Positions 32,903 to 41,656 of a stretch of 64,000 bases of DNA are shown piece by piece (position 1 is the first letter of the stretch; the number at the start of each line of letters is the position of its first letter). The DNA is from Clostridiaceae bacterium (lineage in GTDB: Bacteria; Bacillota; Clostridia; Lachnospirales; Lachnospiraceae): NCBI GenBank assembly GCA_910575585.1, contig CAJTGF010000018.1, positions 1 through 64,000 on the forward strand. The letters run 5' to 3'. Both the position numbers and the translations under genes were made by a program. The notes under the pieces were generated by a model that did not search any database, was not told the DNA's origin, and saw only the letters and a program-made list of their open reading frames with translations.

Positions 32903-33691
32903 GTGCCAAGGCGTTACAAGCTGGGCCCGGAGGGTGAGATGCGCCGGGCATGGGGCGGAAAGCTCCCGGAGGAATTTGACCAGCGGGATATGCTGGCGTT
33001 CATGGCTGAAACCGACCTGCAACTGCATGGGGCGGTATCAGCGGAAACACTGTCCGCGATACACGCGGCAGGCTACGACTATGAGGGCGGGGCGGTCATC
33101 CCCCGTCCCGGAAAGGAGGATTTATCTATGGCGAACACACAGACGGCGGTGCAGACCGCTGAAATGGCGGAGGCCGCCCAGGAGGAAATGCGCCGTCTGA
33201 TTTTCGAGGCCCCCATCGCGGAGCTGGCCGAGCACCAGGGCATCACCATTGACGAGGCCGTGGCCCTGCGGGTGGAGCAGAACCTTGCCGCCGCCACCAT
33301 CCCCATCGAGGTGACGGTGCGGCCCATTGAGCCCCAGAACAAACTGATAGGCTTTGCCAGCGTCAACTTCGGCGGCGTGGTGGTGGACGACTTCAAAGTG
33401 GTGAACGGGCAGAACGGCATCTTTTTGGGTGCGCCCTCAAAGCCCGACCCCACCAGCAGATCCGGCTACCGGGCCACGGTGCGTATCAACGACCGGGCCA
33501 CCCAGGAGCGGCTGAACGCGGCGGGGGTGGAGGCGTACCATTCGGCGGTTGAAAAGCTGATTGCCCGGGCCGAGGCGGTGCGCCCCGCGCCCATCCGGGA
33601 GCAGATGGACAAGGCGGGAAAGGAGGCCGCGCAGAAAAATGCCGCCCGCTCCGCCCCGGCAAAGGGAAAGGAGGGACGGGATGGCAGATAG
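32903..33691 (+). CDS. SpoVG-domain protein of the ICE
   Basis: 262 residues from a GTG behind GGGGAGG. The first 75 residues are a distinct helical part (PEEFDQRDMLAFMAETDLQL). Residues about 132-190 match SpoVG (IEVTVRPIEPQNKLIGFAS, VVVDDFKVVNGQNGIFLG). SpoVG-like proteins bind nucleic acids and tune gene expression in Firmicutes. An internal ATG at 33129, behind GGAGG, could also make a shorter SpoVG-only form. It overlaps the methyltransferase by 11 bases. Confidence 0.8.
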   Translation: MPRRYKLGPEGEMRRAWGGKLPEEFDQRDMLAFMAETDLQLHGAVSAETLSAIHAAGYDYEGGAVIPRPGKEDLSMANTQTAVQTAEMAEAAQEEMRRLIFEAPIAELAEHQGITIDEAVALRVEQNLAAATIPIEVTVRPIEPQNKLIGFASVNFGGVVVDDFKVVNGQNGIFLGAPSKPDPTSRSGYRATVRINDRATQERLNAAGVEAYHSAVEKLIARAEAVRPAPIREQMDKAGKEAAQKNAARSAPAKGKEGRDGR

Positions 33692-34475
33692 CCCGGCTTT
33701 GGGACAAAATGTCCCAAACCTTAACCCGGAACCCTCCGGGCTCTACCTCATGGATGGCATCGCGGGCCTGCGCTCCCTGCCGGAGCACTCAGTCGATATG
33801 CTTCTGACCGACCCGCCCTACGGCACGACCCGCAACTACTGGGACGTGCCCCTGCCGCTCCCGGAGCTGTGGGAGGCGGTGCGCTGGGCGATCAAGCCCT
33901 CCGGGGCGGTGCTGTTCTTCGCACAGTGCCCCTATGACAAAATCCTCGGCGCGTCCAACCTCTCCATGCTCCGCTATGAATGGGTGTGGTATAAGAGCCG
34001 CTGTACGGGATTTCTCAACGCACGCCGCGCCCCGCTGAAAAAGACGGAGAATATTTTGGTGTTCTATCAAAGGCTCCCCCTCTACAACCCGCAGTTTGAG
34101 CAGGGCAAGCCCTATAAGAAAATCGCATCCCACCGTGACCAGAGCCCCAACTATGGGAAGTTCGTCCGCTCCGGCAGCGGCTCGGAGGACGGGCGGCGGT
34201 TCCCGGGGAACCTGCTTTCGTTCCAGACCGTGGCCCATACCGTCCACCCCACCCAGAAGCCCGTGGAGCTGTGCGAGTATCTGATAAAGACCTACACCGC
34301 CCCCGGCGAGGTGGTGGCGGACATCTGCGCGGGCTCCGGCACAACGGCCATCGCCGCTCTGAACACGGGCCGGGAGTTTATCTGCTTTGAGACGGCCCCG
34401 GCCTTTTTCGGCCCGGCCACGGAACGCATCACGCAGGCGCGGGCGGCTGTGGCCGCTGGCGGAAAGGGGGTGTGA
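33681..34475 (+). CDS. Site-specific DNA methyltransferase (DPPY type)
   Basis: 264 residues from the ATG behind GGAGGG. The catalytic motif TDPPYG near residue 49 and the AdoMet motif (ICAGSGTTAIAAL) near 215 are in the beta-class order (catalytic before AdoMet), so it is an N6-adenine or N4-cytosine enzyme. No restriction partner is present. It probably protects the incoming element, together with ardA and the next methyltransferase. Codons 6-13 (ALGQNVPN) are formed by ICE palindrome copy 6. Confidence 0.88.
   Translation: MADSPALGQNVPNLNPEPSGLYLMDGIAGLRSLPEHSVDMLLTDPPYGTTRNYWDVPLPLPELWEAVRWAIKPSGAVLFFAQCPYDKILGASNLSMLRYEWVWYKSRCTGFLNARRAPLKKTENILVFYQRLPLYNPQFEQGKPYKKIASHRDQSPNYGKFVRSGSGSEDGRRFPGNLLSFQTVAHTVHPTQKPVELCEYLIKTYTAPGEVVADICAGSGTTAIAALNTGREFICFETAPAFFGPATERITQARAAVAAGGKGV
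33697..33719. repeat. ICE palindrome copy 6, in the methyltransferase 5' end
   Basis: Left arm CTTTGGGACA, centre AAA, right arm TGTCCCAAAC. It is inside the coding region 16 bases after the start. Confidence 0.9.
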
Positions 34476-35041
34476 CTATCGGTAAGTATTCCGTGATATA
34501 TGCCGACCCGCCGTGGCGGTACGCCCAAAAGGGCCTGCAAGGTGCGGCGGAGCGGCACTACCCCACAATGGGGATTGAGGAATTATGCGCGTTGCCCGTG
34601 GCGGATTTGGCGGCCCCGGACAGCGTTCTTTTTCTGTGGGCCACGTTCCCCCAGCTCCCGGAGGCCCTGCGGCTCATCAAGGCGTGGGGCTTTCACTATA
34701 AGTCCGTGGGCTTTGTCTGGCTGAAAAAGAACAAAAAGGCGGACAGTTGGTTTTACGGGCTGGGCTTTTGGACGCGGGCCAACGCGGAGGTGTGCCTGCT
34801 GGCGACCCGTGGGCATCCCCGGCGCAAGGCTCCCAACGTCCACCAGTTCATTATCTCCCCTATCGAGGGCCACAGCAAAAAGCCGGACGAGGCCCGGGAG
34901 AAAATCGTGGCCCTTATGGGGGACGTGCCCCGGGTGGAGCTGTTTGCCCGCCAGACGGCCCCCGGCTGGGACGTGTGGGGGAACGAGGTGGAGCCCACGG
35001 CGGGACTTCGGGACATTTTGTCCCAAAGAAAGGAGGCTTGA
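34472..35041 (+). CDS. MT-A70-family adenine methyltransferase
   Basis: 189 residues from a GTG overlapping the preceding stop (GTGA). YADPPWRY at about 10-17 is the DPPW motif of the MT-A70 family, with FWTRANAEVCLLATRG and KPDEAREKI further on. Family members methylate adenine in DNA or RNA. The 3' end encodes LRDILSQRKEA, the part made by ICE palindrome copy 7. Two adjacent orphan methyltransferases inside a transfer operon suggest modification of the element's own DNA. Confidence 0.88.
   Translation: MTIGKYSVIYADPPWRYAQKGLQGAAERHYPTMGIEELCALPVADLAAPDSVLFLWATFPQLPEALRLIKAWGFHYKSVGFVWLKKNKKADSWFYGLGFWTRANAEVCLLATRGHPRRKAPNVHQFIISPIEGHSKKPDEAREKIVALMGDVPRVELFARQTAPGWDVWGNEVEPTAGLRDILSQRKEA
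35006..35028. repeat. ICE palindrome copy 7, at the MT-A70 gene end
   Basis: Left arm CTTCGGGACA, centre TTT, right arm TGTCCCAAAG. It lies in the last codons of the gene and 15 bases before the prgI start. Confidence 0.9.
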
Positions 35042-35042
35042 A

Positions 35043-35432
35043 ATGCCCTATGTGAATGTACCTAACGACCTATCCAAAATCAAGACAAAGATTGCTTTCA
35101 ATCTGACGAAACGCCAGCTTGTGTGCTTTGGCGGCGCGGCCCTTGTGGGAGTCCCCTCCTACCTGCTGGCCCGGAATACCTTTGGGAACACGGCGGCGCT
35201 TTTCCTGATGCTGGGCATCATGCTCCCGGCGTTCCTGCTGGCGATGTATGAGAAAGACGGCCTGCCGCTGGAAAAGGTGGTAAAGAACATCATCCGGGCC
35301 CGGTATCTGCGGCCCGGGGTGAGGCCCTACAAGACCGGGAATATCTACGCGCCCTTTACCGGGCAGGACGGGGCGGGAAAGGAGGAACCGAATGAAAAGC
35401 AGAAACAACCAGCGCGGCCCCAAAGGGGCTAA
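35043..35432 (+). CDS. prgI: PrgI-family type IV secretion protein
   Basis: 129 residues from the ATG behind AAAGGAGG. It has the PrgI pattern: YVNVPNDLSKIKTKIAFNLT, then two membrane helices (about 28-70) and YEKDGLPLEKVVKN. PrgI is a VirB3-like inner membrane partner of the VirB4 ATPase. It overlaps virB4 by 41 bases. Confidence 0.88.
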   Translation: MPYVNVPNDLSKIKTKIAFNLTKRQLVCFGGAALVGVPSYLLARNTFGNTAALFLMLGIMLPAFLLAMYEKDGLPLEKVVKNIIRARYLRPGVRPYKTGNIYAPFTGQDGAGKEEPNEKQKQPARPQRG

Positions 35433-37749
35433 AGGCCGGGCGGCCTTATCCGCCCAGCAGTCCATCCCCTATGTGGCGATGCACCCGGACGGCGTTTGCC
35501 AGCTCCCCGGCGGGCTCTACACAAAGACCGTGGAATATGAGGACATCAATTATTCCGTGGCATCCACCGAGGATCAGTCCGCGATTTTCAGCGGGTGGAG
35601 CTCGTTCCTCAACTACTTCGACAGCGCACTCCCCGTCCAGCTTTCCTTTATCAACCGCCGCTCCCACTCCACCAGCCGCTACCATGTGAACATCCCCGCC
35701 CAGGCGGACGATTTTGACAGCATCCGGGGCGAGTTCGTGGGGATGCTCAAACGGCAGATTGCCCGCTCCAACAACGGGATTGAACGCTCCAAATATATCA
35801 CCTTTGGCGTGCCCGCCGAGGGCATCGCCGCCGCCCGGCCCCGGCTTGACCGGGTGGAGGCGGATGTGATGGGCAACCTCCACCGGCTGGGCGTGCCCTC
35901 GTCCCCGCTGGACGGACGGGAGCGGCTGGCCCTCTTACACGGGCAGATGCACCCCGGACGGCGGGAGCCGTTCCGCTTTTCATGGGGCGATATTTCCAAA
36001 ACGGGCATGGGCACAAAGGACTTCATCACCCCCAGCGGCGGCTTTGACTTTAGGGGCTCCCGGTTCTTTAAGGTGGGCGGCTTTTGGGGCGCGGCGTCCT
36101 ATCTCCAGATTTTGGCGTCCGAGCTCTCCGACCGCCTTTTGCGGGAGGTTCTGGAGCTGGACGCGGAGCTCACCGTCACCATGCACATCCAGACCGTTGA
36201 CCAGTTAAAGGCGATAAAGACCATCAAGGGGAAAATCTCGGACATCGACAAGATGAAAGTGGAGGAGCAGAAAAAGGCCGTCCGCGCCGGGTATGACATG
36301 GATATACTTCCCCCCGACCTTATCACCTTTTCCAAGGACGCGGCGGAGCTGTTGGGGGATTTGCAGTCAAGGAATGAGCGGATGTTCCTTTTGACGTTCA
36401 CCGTCATCAACCTCGCCCCCACCCGCCAGCGGCTGGAAAATGACGTGTTCACCGTCTCCGGCATCGCGCAGAAATACAACTGTGCCTTAAAGCGGCTGGA
36501 CTGGCAGCAGGAGCAGGGCTTTATGTCCTCGCTGGCCCTGGGCTACAATGACGTGCAGATACAGCGGGGCATGACAACAAGCTCCACGGCGATTTTCATC
36601 CCCTTTATGACGAGGGAGCTCCGCATGGGCGGGCAGGCCCTCTACTACGGCATGAACGCCCTTTCCCATAACGTCATCATGGCCGACCGGAAAAAACTGA
36701 AATCCGCTAACGGGATGTATCTGGGCTCCACGGGCTCCGGCAAGAGCTTTGCCGCCAAGCGGGAATTGATAAACGTCTTTCTGGCGACCCAAGACCGCAT
36801 CGTTATCGTTGACCCGATGGGGGAATATTCCCCGCTGGTGCGGCGGCTGGGCGGGCAGGTCATCGAGATCGCCCCGGACAGCCCCCACCATATCAACCCG
36901 ATGGATATTCAGATGGGCTTGAATGACGAGGACAGCCCGCTGTCCATGAAAGCCGACTTCCTGCTTTCCCTCTGTGAGCTGGTGGTGGGCGGCAAGGACG
37001 GCCTGCAACCCATAGAGAAAACCGTCATCGACCGCTGTGTGCGGCTGGTGTACCGGGAGCTTGCGCTGGGGCTGGAGGGCGCAAAAATGCCCCTGCTCCA
37101 AGACTTGTACGAGGAGCTCTTGAAACAGCCGGAGCCGGAGGCAAAGCGCGTGGCAACGGCCCTTGAGCTCTACTGTACGGGCTCCCTCAATCTGTTCAAC
37201 CACCCGACCAACGTGGACTTGAGATCCCGGGTGGTGTGCATCGTGCTGAAAGGGCTGGGGGAGAACCTCCGCAAGATTGCGATGCACGTCACCAACGAGT
37301 TTGTCACCTCGGCGGTACATACCAACTACCAGAACGGGGCGGCGACATGGTGCTACTTTGACGAGTTCCACATCCTCCTGCGCGACCCGCTGACCGCCAG
37401 CTATTTTGTGGCGGTGTGGAAGATGCTCCGCAAAAAGGGCTGTGTGCCCTCGGCCCTCACGCAGAACGTGAAAGACCTTTTGGCCAGCCGGGAGATTGAG
37501 AACATACTGGATAACACCGATTTTCTCGTTTTGCTCTCCCAGGCCCAGAGCGACCGGGCCATCATCGCAAAACAGCTCGGCATTTCCGAGCACCAGCTTT
37601 CCTATATCACCCACAGCAACAGCGGCGAGGGCCTGCTGTTCTATGGGAATGTGACGATACCCTTTGTTGACCGTTTCCCCAAGGGGGAGATTTACAACCT
37701 GCTCACCACCCGCCCGGAGGACATAGCCAATGACCAGAGGAACGAATAG
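35392..37749 (+). CDS. virB4: VirB4-like type IV secretion ATPase
   Basis: 785 residues. Walker A GSTGSGKS lies near 445-452 and Walker B CYFDEFHILLRD near 652, with the family N-terminal domain before. It energises assembly of the mating channel. The gene is intact and of normal length. It starts inside prgI and ends inside the C40 peptidase gene, so translation is coupled through the operon. Confidence 0.93.
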   Translation: MKSRNNQRGPKGAKGRAALSAQQSIPYVAMHPDGVCQLPGGLYTKTVEYEDINYSVASTEDQSAIFSGWSSFLNYFDSALPVQLSFINRRSHSTSRYHVNIPAQADDFDSIRGEFVGMLKRQIARSNNGIERSKYITFGVPAEGIAAARPRLDRVEADVMGNLHRLGVPSSPLDGRERLALLHGQMHPGRREPFRFSWGDISKTGMGTKDFITPSGGFDFRGSRFFKVGGFWGAASYLQILASELSDRLLREVLELDAELTVTMHIQTVDQLKAIKTIKGKISDIDKMKVEEQKKAVRAGYDMDILPPDLITFSKDAAELLGDLQSRNERMFLLTFTVINLAPTRQRLENDVFTVSGIAQKYNCALKRLDWQQEQGFMSSLALGYNDVQIQRGMTTSSTAIFIPFMTRELRMGGQALYYGMNALSHNVIMADRKKLKSANGMYLGSTGSGKSFAAKRELINVFLATQDRIVIVDPMGEYSPLVRRLGGQVIEIAPDSPHHINPMDIQMGLNDEDSPLSMKADFLLSLCELVVGGKDGLQPIEKTVIDRCVRLVYRELALGLEGAKMPLLQDLYEELLKQPEPEAKRVATALELYCTGSLNLFNHPTNVDLRSRVVCIVLKGLGENLRKIAMHVTNEFVTSAVHTNYQNGAATWCYFDEFHILLRDPLTASYFVAVWKMLRKKGCVPSALTQNVKDLLASREIENILDNTDFLVLLSQAQSDRAIIAKQLGISEHQLSYITHSNSGEGLLFYGNVTIPFVDRFPKGEIYNLLTTRPEDIANDQRNE

Positions 37750-39463
37750 CGCCGGGCCTGCCGGGGACAAAGGCACTTCGGGACAAAATGTCCCAAAGTC
37801 CCCCAAGGGCCCCAAAACCCAAAAATCGAAATTCCGCATGGAAAGCGAACAAGAGAAAATCAGCAAGTCCAAGCTCCGTATGGAGACGCGGGAGGACAAG
37901 CTGAACCGGGCCCGGAAAAAGCTGGAGGGGAAAAAGCCCCCCAAACCCCGGGGCCCGGTGCGCCGGGTGCTGGGGGCCGCCGGGTGGAACGTCCACGGCT
38001 TTGTGCATGGCAAGGTCTACGAGGTGGAGCATGAAAACGTGGGAACCGAGGGGGCCCACCGCTCCGAGCTTGTGGGTGAGGCCGTGGGCCGGGCGGTGGT
38101 GCATACCGTAAAAAAGCGCATCCGGGAGCACCCGGCCCGGGCCGTCCACAAGGCCGAGGCGCAGTACATCAAGGCCCGGGCGGACTACCAGTTCCGCATG
38201 GCCGCCCAGGAGAACCCGGAGCTTGCAAAAAACGCCGTCACCCGCTACTGGCACAAGCAAAAGCTGAAAAAGCAGTACGCCAAACAAGCGCGGCAGGCGG
38301 CGAAACAGACCGCAAAGCAGGGGGCAAAGGCCGCTGGGAAAACTGCCGCCGCCACGGAAAAGCTGGCGGAGCGGGCTGTGGGCTTTGTGAAACGGCATCC
38401 CGTGGGGGTGCTGCTTGCGCTGGCCTGCGCGGTGCTTCTCTTTTCCCTCCAGTCCTGCGCGTCCTCCCTCGTCTCTCTGGGGAACGCCGCTGCAGGAGCT
38501 GTGGGGGCCACCACCTACCCCGCCGAGGACGGGGATATGCTGGGGGCCGAGGCCGCCTACTGTTCACTGGAAGCGGAGCTCCAGCATTATCTGGATACCT
38601 ACGAAAGTACCCACGACTATGACGAGTACCATTACGATTTAGACGCTATCGAACATGACCCCTATGTGCTGGTTTCCATTCTGAGCGCATGGCATGAGGG
38701 GGAGTGGACGCTGGCGGATGTCCAGCCTACGTTGCAGATGCTCTTTGACCGCCAGTACACGCTGACCGAGAACGTGGTGCATGAGGTACGCTACCGGGAA
38801 GAGACGCGGACGGGAACCACGACCGTCACCGACCCCGTGACCGGGGAAAGCTCCACCGAGGAATACGAGTACACGGTGCAAGTGCCCTATGATTACTACA
38901 TCTGCACTGTGACGCTGGATAACTTCAACCTTTCCCATCTTCCTATCTATATCATGGAGGAGGAAAAGGTTTCCCGGTATTCCCTCTACATGGCTACGCT
39001 GGGGAACCGCCCCGACCTCTTTCCCGGCTCGTCCTATGTGGGGAAATACACCAGCCCGCCAGAGGGCTACGAAGTGCCGGGGGAATATCTGGACGATGAG
39101 ACATTCGCGGCGATGCTCTCTGAGGCGGAGAAATTTTTGGGCTACCCCTATGTATGGGGCGGGAGCTCCCCGGCCACGTCCTTTGACTGCTCCGGCTTTG
39201 TCTCGTGGGTAGTCAATCATTCCGGCTGGAACGTGGGGCGGCTGGGGGCCCAGGGGCTTTACAACATCTGCACCCGCACCAGCTCCCCCCGCCCCGGCGA
39301 CCTTGTTTTCTTCAAGGGAACCTATGACACGCCGGGCGTCTCCCACTGTGGCATCTATGTGGGGGACGGGATGATGATACACTGTGGCGACCCCATCAGC
39401 TACGCCAACTTAAACAGCAGCTACTGGCAGGCCCACTTCTACGCCTACGGGCGCTTACCGTGA
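37730..39463 (+). CDS. C40 (NlpC/P60) cell-wall hydrolase of the transfer apparatus
   Basis: 577 residues, the CD1108-type protein of Clostridial ICEs. A long basic cytoplasmic N-terminus (about 1-220) precedes one membrane helix (HPVGVLLALACAVLLFSLQ). An extracellular region follows, and a C-terminal NlpC/P60 domain with Cys in TSFDCSGFVSW (near 486) and His in VSHCGIYVGDG (near 537). It probably opens the peptidoglycan locally for the channel. ICE palindrome copy 8 lies in its first codons (SGQNVPKSPK). Confidence 0.9.
   Translation: MTRGTNSAGPAGDKGTSGQNVPKSPKGPKTQKSKFRMESEQEKISKSKLRMETREDKLNRARKKLEGKKPPKPRGPVRRVLGAAGWNVHGFVHGKVYEVEHENVGTEGAHRSELVGEAVGRAVVHTVKKRIREHPARAVHKAEAQYIKARADYQFRMAAQENPELAKNAVTRYWHKQKLKKQYAKQARQAAKQTAKQGAKAAGKTAAATEKLAERAVGFVKRHPVGVLLALACAVLLFSLQSCASSLVSLGNAAAGAVGATTYPAEDGDMLGAEAAYCSLEAELQHYLDTYESTHDYDEYHYDLDAIEHDPYVLVSILSAWHEGEWTLADVQPTLQMLFDRQYTLTENVVHEVRYREETRTGTTTVTDPVTGESSTEEYEYTVQVPYDYYICTVTLDNFNLSHLPIYIMEEEKVSRYSLYMATLGNRPDLFPGSSYVGKYTSPPEGYEVPGEYLDDETFAAMLSEAEKFLGYPYVWGGSSPATSFDCSGFVSWVVNHSGWNVGRLGAQGLYNICTRTSSPRPGDLVFFKGTYDTPGVSHCGIYVGDGMMIHCGDPISYANLNSSYWQAHFYAYGRLP
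37776..37798. repeat. ICE palindrome copy 8, in the C40 peptidase 5' end
   Basis: Left arm CTTCGGGACA, centre AAA, right arm TGTCCCAAAG. It begins 27 bases after the virB4 stop. Confidence 0.9.
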
Positions 39464-39477
39464 AAAGGAGGTTTTCA

Positions 39478-39735
39478 ATGGCGATTAGCAAGAGCGCAAA
39501 AATCATGGCCGAGATCGAAAAGGTCAAGGGCAAAATCAGCGACCAGCAGGCCCGGCTGAAAGAGCTGGAACAGAAACACAAGGAGGCCGAGAACGAGGAA
39601 ATCGTGGACATCGTGCGGGGCATGAGCATTTCCCTTGAGGAGCTCCCGCTGGTGCTCCAGCGCATCAAGGCCGGGGATACTTTGGGACAAAATGTCCCGA
39701 AGTCTGCCGGGCCGGAAAAGGAGGACGCGGAATGA
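39478..39735 (+). CDS. DUF4315-family protein
   Basis: 85 residues from the ATG behind AAAAGGAGG. A coiled coil (KIMAEIEKVKGKISDQQARL) is followed by MSISLEELPLVLQRIKAG, the DUF4315 pattern. The last 20 residues include LGQNVPKSAGPEK, encoded over ICE palindrome copy 9. It is always found next to the CD1107-type gene in this ICE group; function unknown. Confidence 0.85.
   Translation: MAISKSAKIMAEIEKVKGKISDQQARLKELEQKHKEAENEEIVDIVRGMSISLEELPLVLQRIKAGDTLGQNVPKSAGPEKEDAE
39680..39702. repeat. ICE palindrome copy 9, at the DUF4315 gene end
   Basis: Left arm CTTTGGGACA, centre AAA, right arm TGTCCCGAAG. It lies 30 bases before the DUF4366 start. Confidence 0.9.
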
Positions 39736-40403
39736 AACTGAAAAAATATCGTGTAGTGGCGGCGGCTCTGTGCGCCGCTTTTTTGCTGTGCGGCATCACC
39801 ACAACGGCCTACGCCGGGGGCGGTGAGGAATGGGAGGACGGTACGGGCGGCCCGGAATGGGAGGGGCTTGACCCCGTGGAGCCCCCGGCCACCCCGGAGC
39901 TGGAACCCGAGCCCAACCCGTTCACCCCGGACGGGCAGGGGACGATGGTGGATAACGCCACGGACGGGGACGGCAAGGAATTTTTCACCATCATGGCGGC
40001 GGACGAGTCCGTGTTCTATCTGGTGATTGACCGCCAGCGGGAGACGGAAAACGTGTATTTCTTGAACGCCGTCACTGTGGCCGACCTTATGGCCCTTGCG
40101 GAGCCCTCCCCGGAGGACGTACCCGAACCGCTCCCGGAGCCGGAGCCTGCTCCCACCCCGGAGCCGGAACCGGAACCCGAGCCGGAAAAATCTGGCGGGG
40201 CGGGGACGCTCCTGCTGGTGCTGGCGGTGCTGGCCCTCGGCGGCGGGGCCGGGTGGTACTTCAAAATCTACCGCCCGAAACAGCAGGCCGCCGCACCCGG
40301 TGAGGACTTTGACGAGGCCGAGGAATACGGCGAGGACTATGGCGGCGGCGAATATGACGACCTCCCCCCGTGGGATGAGGAAGAAACGGAGGGCGGAGAA
40401 TGA
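39732..40403 (+). CDS. CD1107/DUF4366-type secreted membrane protein
   Basis: 223 residues. A signal peptide (VVAAALCAAFLLCGITTTAYA) is followed by an extracellular domain with FFTIMAADESVFYLVIDRQ. A Pro/Glu repeat (PEPEPAPTPEPEPEPEPEK), one membrane helix (AGTLLLVLAVLALGGGAGWYF) and an acidic tail complete it. It is a surface component of the conjugation machinery. It overlaps DUF4315 (ATGA) and the next small gene (ATGA). Confidence 0.85.
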   Translation: MKLKKYRVVAAALCAAFLLCGITTTAYAGGGEEWEDGTGGPEWEGLDPVEPPATPELEPEPNPFTPDGQGTMVDNATDGDGKEFFTIMAADESVFYLVIDRQRETENVYFLNAVTVADLMALAEPSPEDVPEPLPEPEPAPTPEPEPEPEPEKSGGAGTLLLVLAVLALGGGAGWYFKIYRPKQQAAAPGEDFDEAEEYGEDYGGGEYDDLPPWDEEETEGGE

Positions 40404-40573
40404 ATTTCACAAACAACCCTTTGGAACGGGAAATGAAACGCCGCCCCCGGCCCCGGGCTCCCCGCCCGGAAAAGCCCCGGGAGGGCTCCCGGTGCTGTGG
40501 CTGTCCCTACTGGCGCGGCATCCCCTGCGGCTCCTGCTTTCAGAGCCTTTTGAAAAAACCGGGCGGGAGGTGA
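40400..40573 (+). CDS. Small Cys-rich protein of the transfer operon
   Basis: 57 residues. The ATG overlaps the preceding stop codon (ATGA). After a basic N-terminal half (EMKRRPRPRAPRPEKPRE) comes CCGCPYWRGIPCGSC, a compact five-cysteine cluster likely to bind metal. The next gene starts five bases after its stop. I do not recognise the family. Confidence 0.6.
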   Translation: MNFTNNPLEREMKRRPRPRAPRPEKPREGSRCCGCPYWRGIPCGSCFQSLLKKPGGR

Positions 40574-40577
40574 TACT

Positions 40578-40928
40578 TTGCGCGAGCTGACTCGTGAGGA
40601 AAAGGCGGCTATCCGCTCCCTTGTAGTGAAATGGTGCGCCAACTATGACCGGGAAATGGGATGCTTGCCTTTGGACTGTGAGTGCTATATGCTGGGGAAG
40701 TGCTGGACGGGGGCCTATTGCAGATACTTCCGGGAGGCCGTCCTGCCGCTGAACCCGGTGCTGGAGGCCGCGCTGAATACCGAGGGGCCCGCCCCGGAAA
40801 CCCGGCCCTGTCCTGTCTGCGGGCGGCCCTTTCTCCCGGACGGGAGGCGGCGCTACTGCTCCGGGGCCTGCTCCAAGGCCGCAAGGCAGAAAAAACAGCG
40901 GGGATATATGCGGAAATACCGGGGGTAA
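40578..40928 (+). CDS. Cysteine-rich VLP-domain protein (ICE copy)
   Basis: 116 residues from a TTG behind GGGAGG. WCANYDREMGCLPLDCECYM and the C-terminal zinc ribbon CPVCGRPFLPDGRRRYCSGAC with a basic tail parallel the gene at 12385-12771 in the tet element. The paralogy links the ICE and the tet element as relatives. Function unknown. Confidence 0.7.
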   Translation: MRELTREEKAAIRSLVVKWCANYDREMGCLPLDCECYMLGKCWTGAYCRYFREAVLPLNPVLEAALNTEGPAPETRPCPVCGRPFLPDGRRRYCSGACSKAARQKKQRGYMRKYRG

Positions 40929-40988
40929 TGCGTGAGCATTTGGGGGTATAAAAGCCCGCTGTTTTCAAGGCTTTCCGGGGCCGCTTTT

Positions 40989-41020
40989 GGGGCTGGGCGT
41001 ACTTTTACACGTCCTGCCCC
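40989..41020. repeat. Inverted repeat upstream of the relaxase operon, candidate oriT
   Basis: GGGGCTGGGCGT and ACGTCCTGCCCC pair at 10 of 12 positions around ACTTTTAC. The gene-free 40929-41061 stretch lies just before the operon that contains mobC and the relaxase, the usual oriT position. Confidence 0.4.
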
Positions 41021-41061
41021 GATTTCCCAAAATAGTGCTAACATTTCGAGAGGAGGTTCCT

Positions 41062-41655
41062 ATGGACAAAAATCAAGGTTATGCAATCTTAAAGGCCGTC
41101 ATGCTGGAGAATGGCCGGGGCTTTGCGCTGGGGGAGCATCCCCGGGCCCCGTCCCCCTTTGTGACGTGGGCCTGCTACGATGACGAACACGGCGTAAGGC
41201 AGTATGAGTGGGGGCATTATGGCAGTGACCGGGCCGCGCTGGAGCAGGACTTGCTGGAGCGGGTGGAAAACTACCAGCAGCAGTTCTCCGTCAAGGTGGC
41301 GCACATTGAGGCCCCCGGTCTTTACAAGTATTATTCCACCCAGCGGCCCGTTGACATCGGTACATTCCCCAAGCCTGCGGGCAACGAGCCAGACGAGATC
41401 GAAAACTACGACAAGCGCGTACCCGTGGAGGGCGGTGCGTTCCTTGCGTGGGGGCATCTGACCTACACAAAGCCTTTGACGGAAAAGCAGGCGGCGGACT
41501 ATGAGCTCCGGCCCGCCCCGGAGGTGTCCGGCCTACTGCGGGAGGGCAGGCCCCGTCCGATTGCCGAGCAGATGAAAGAGGCCGCAAGGCTGGCCGGGGA
41601 ACGGCAGGCCCCCGCCGCACCCAAACGGAACGCGCCCGACCGGGGCGATAGATAG
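41062..41655 (+). CDS. Conserved ICE protein of unknown function
   Basis: 197 residues from the ATG behind GAGGAGG. It opens YAILKAVMLENGRGFALGEH and has FVTWACYDDEHGVRQYEWGH and an Ala/Arg-rich C-terminal tail. The pattern resembles proteins that sit before mobC in Clostridial ICEs. No enzymatic motif seen. It is one base from mobC. Confidence 0.55.
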   Translation: MDKNQGYAILKAVMLENGRGFALGEHPRAPSPFVTWACYDDEHGVRQYEWGHYGSDRAALEQDLLERVENYQQQFSVKVAHIEAPGLYKYYSTQRPVDIGTFPKPAGNEPDEIENYDKRVPVEGGAFLAWGHLTYTKPLTEKQAADYELRPAPEVSGLLREGRPRPIAEQMKEAARLAGERQAPAAPKRNAPDRGDR

Positions 41656-41656
41656 C

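Noticed and set aside
36487-38013. 508-codon open frame opposite virB4
   Set aside because: Shadow frame over a gene with clear Walker motifs. No plausible start signal and an unstructured composition.
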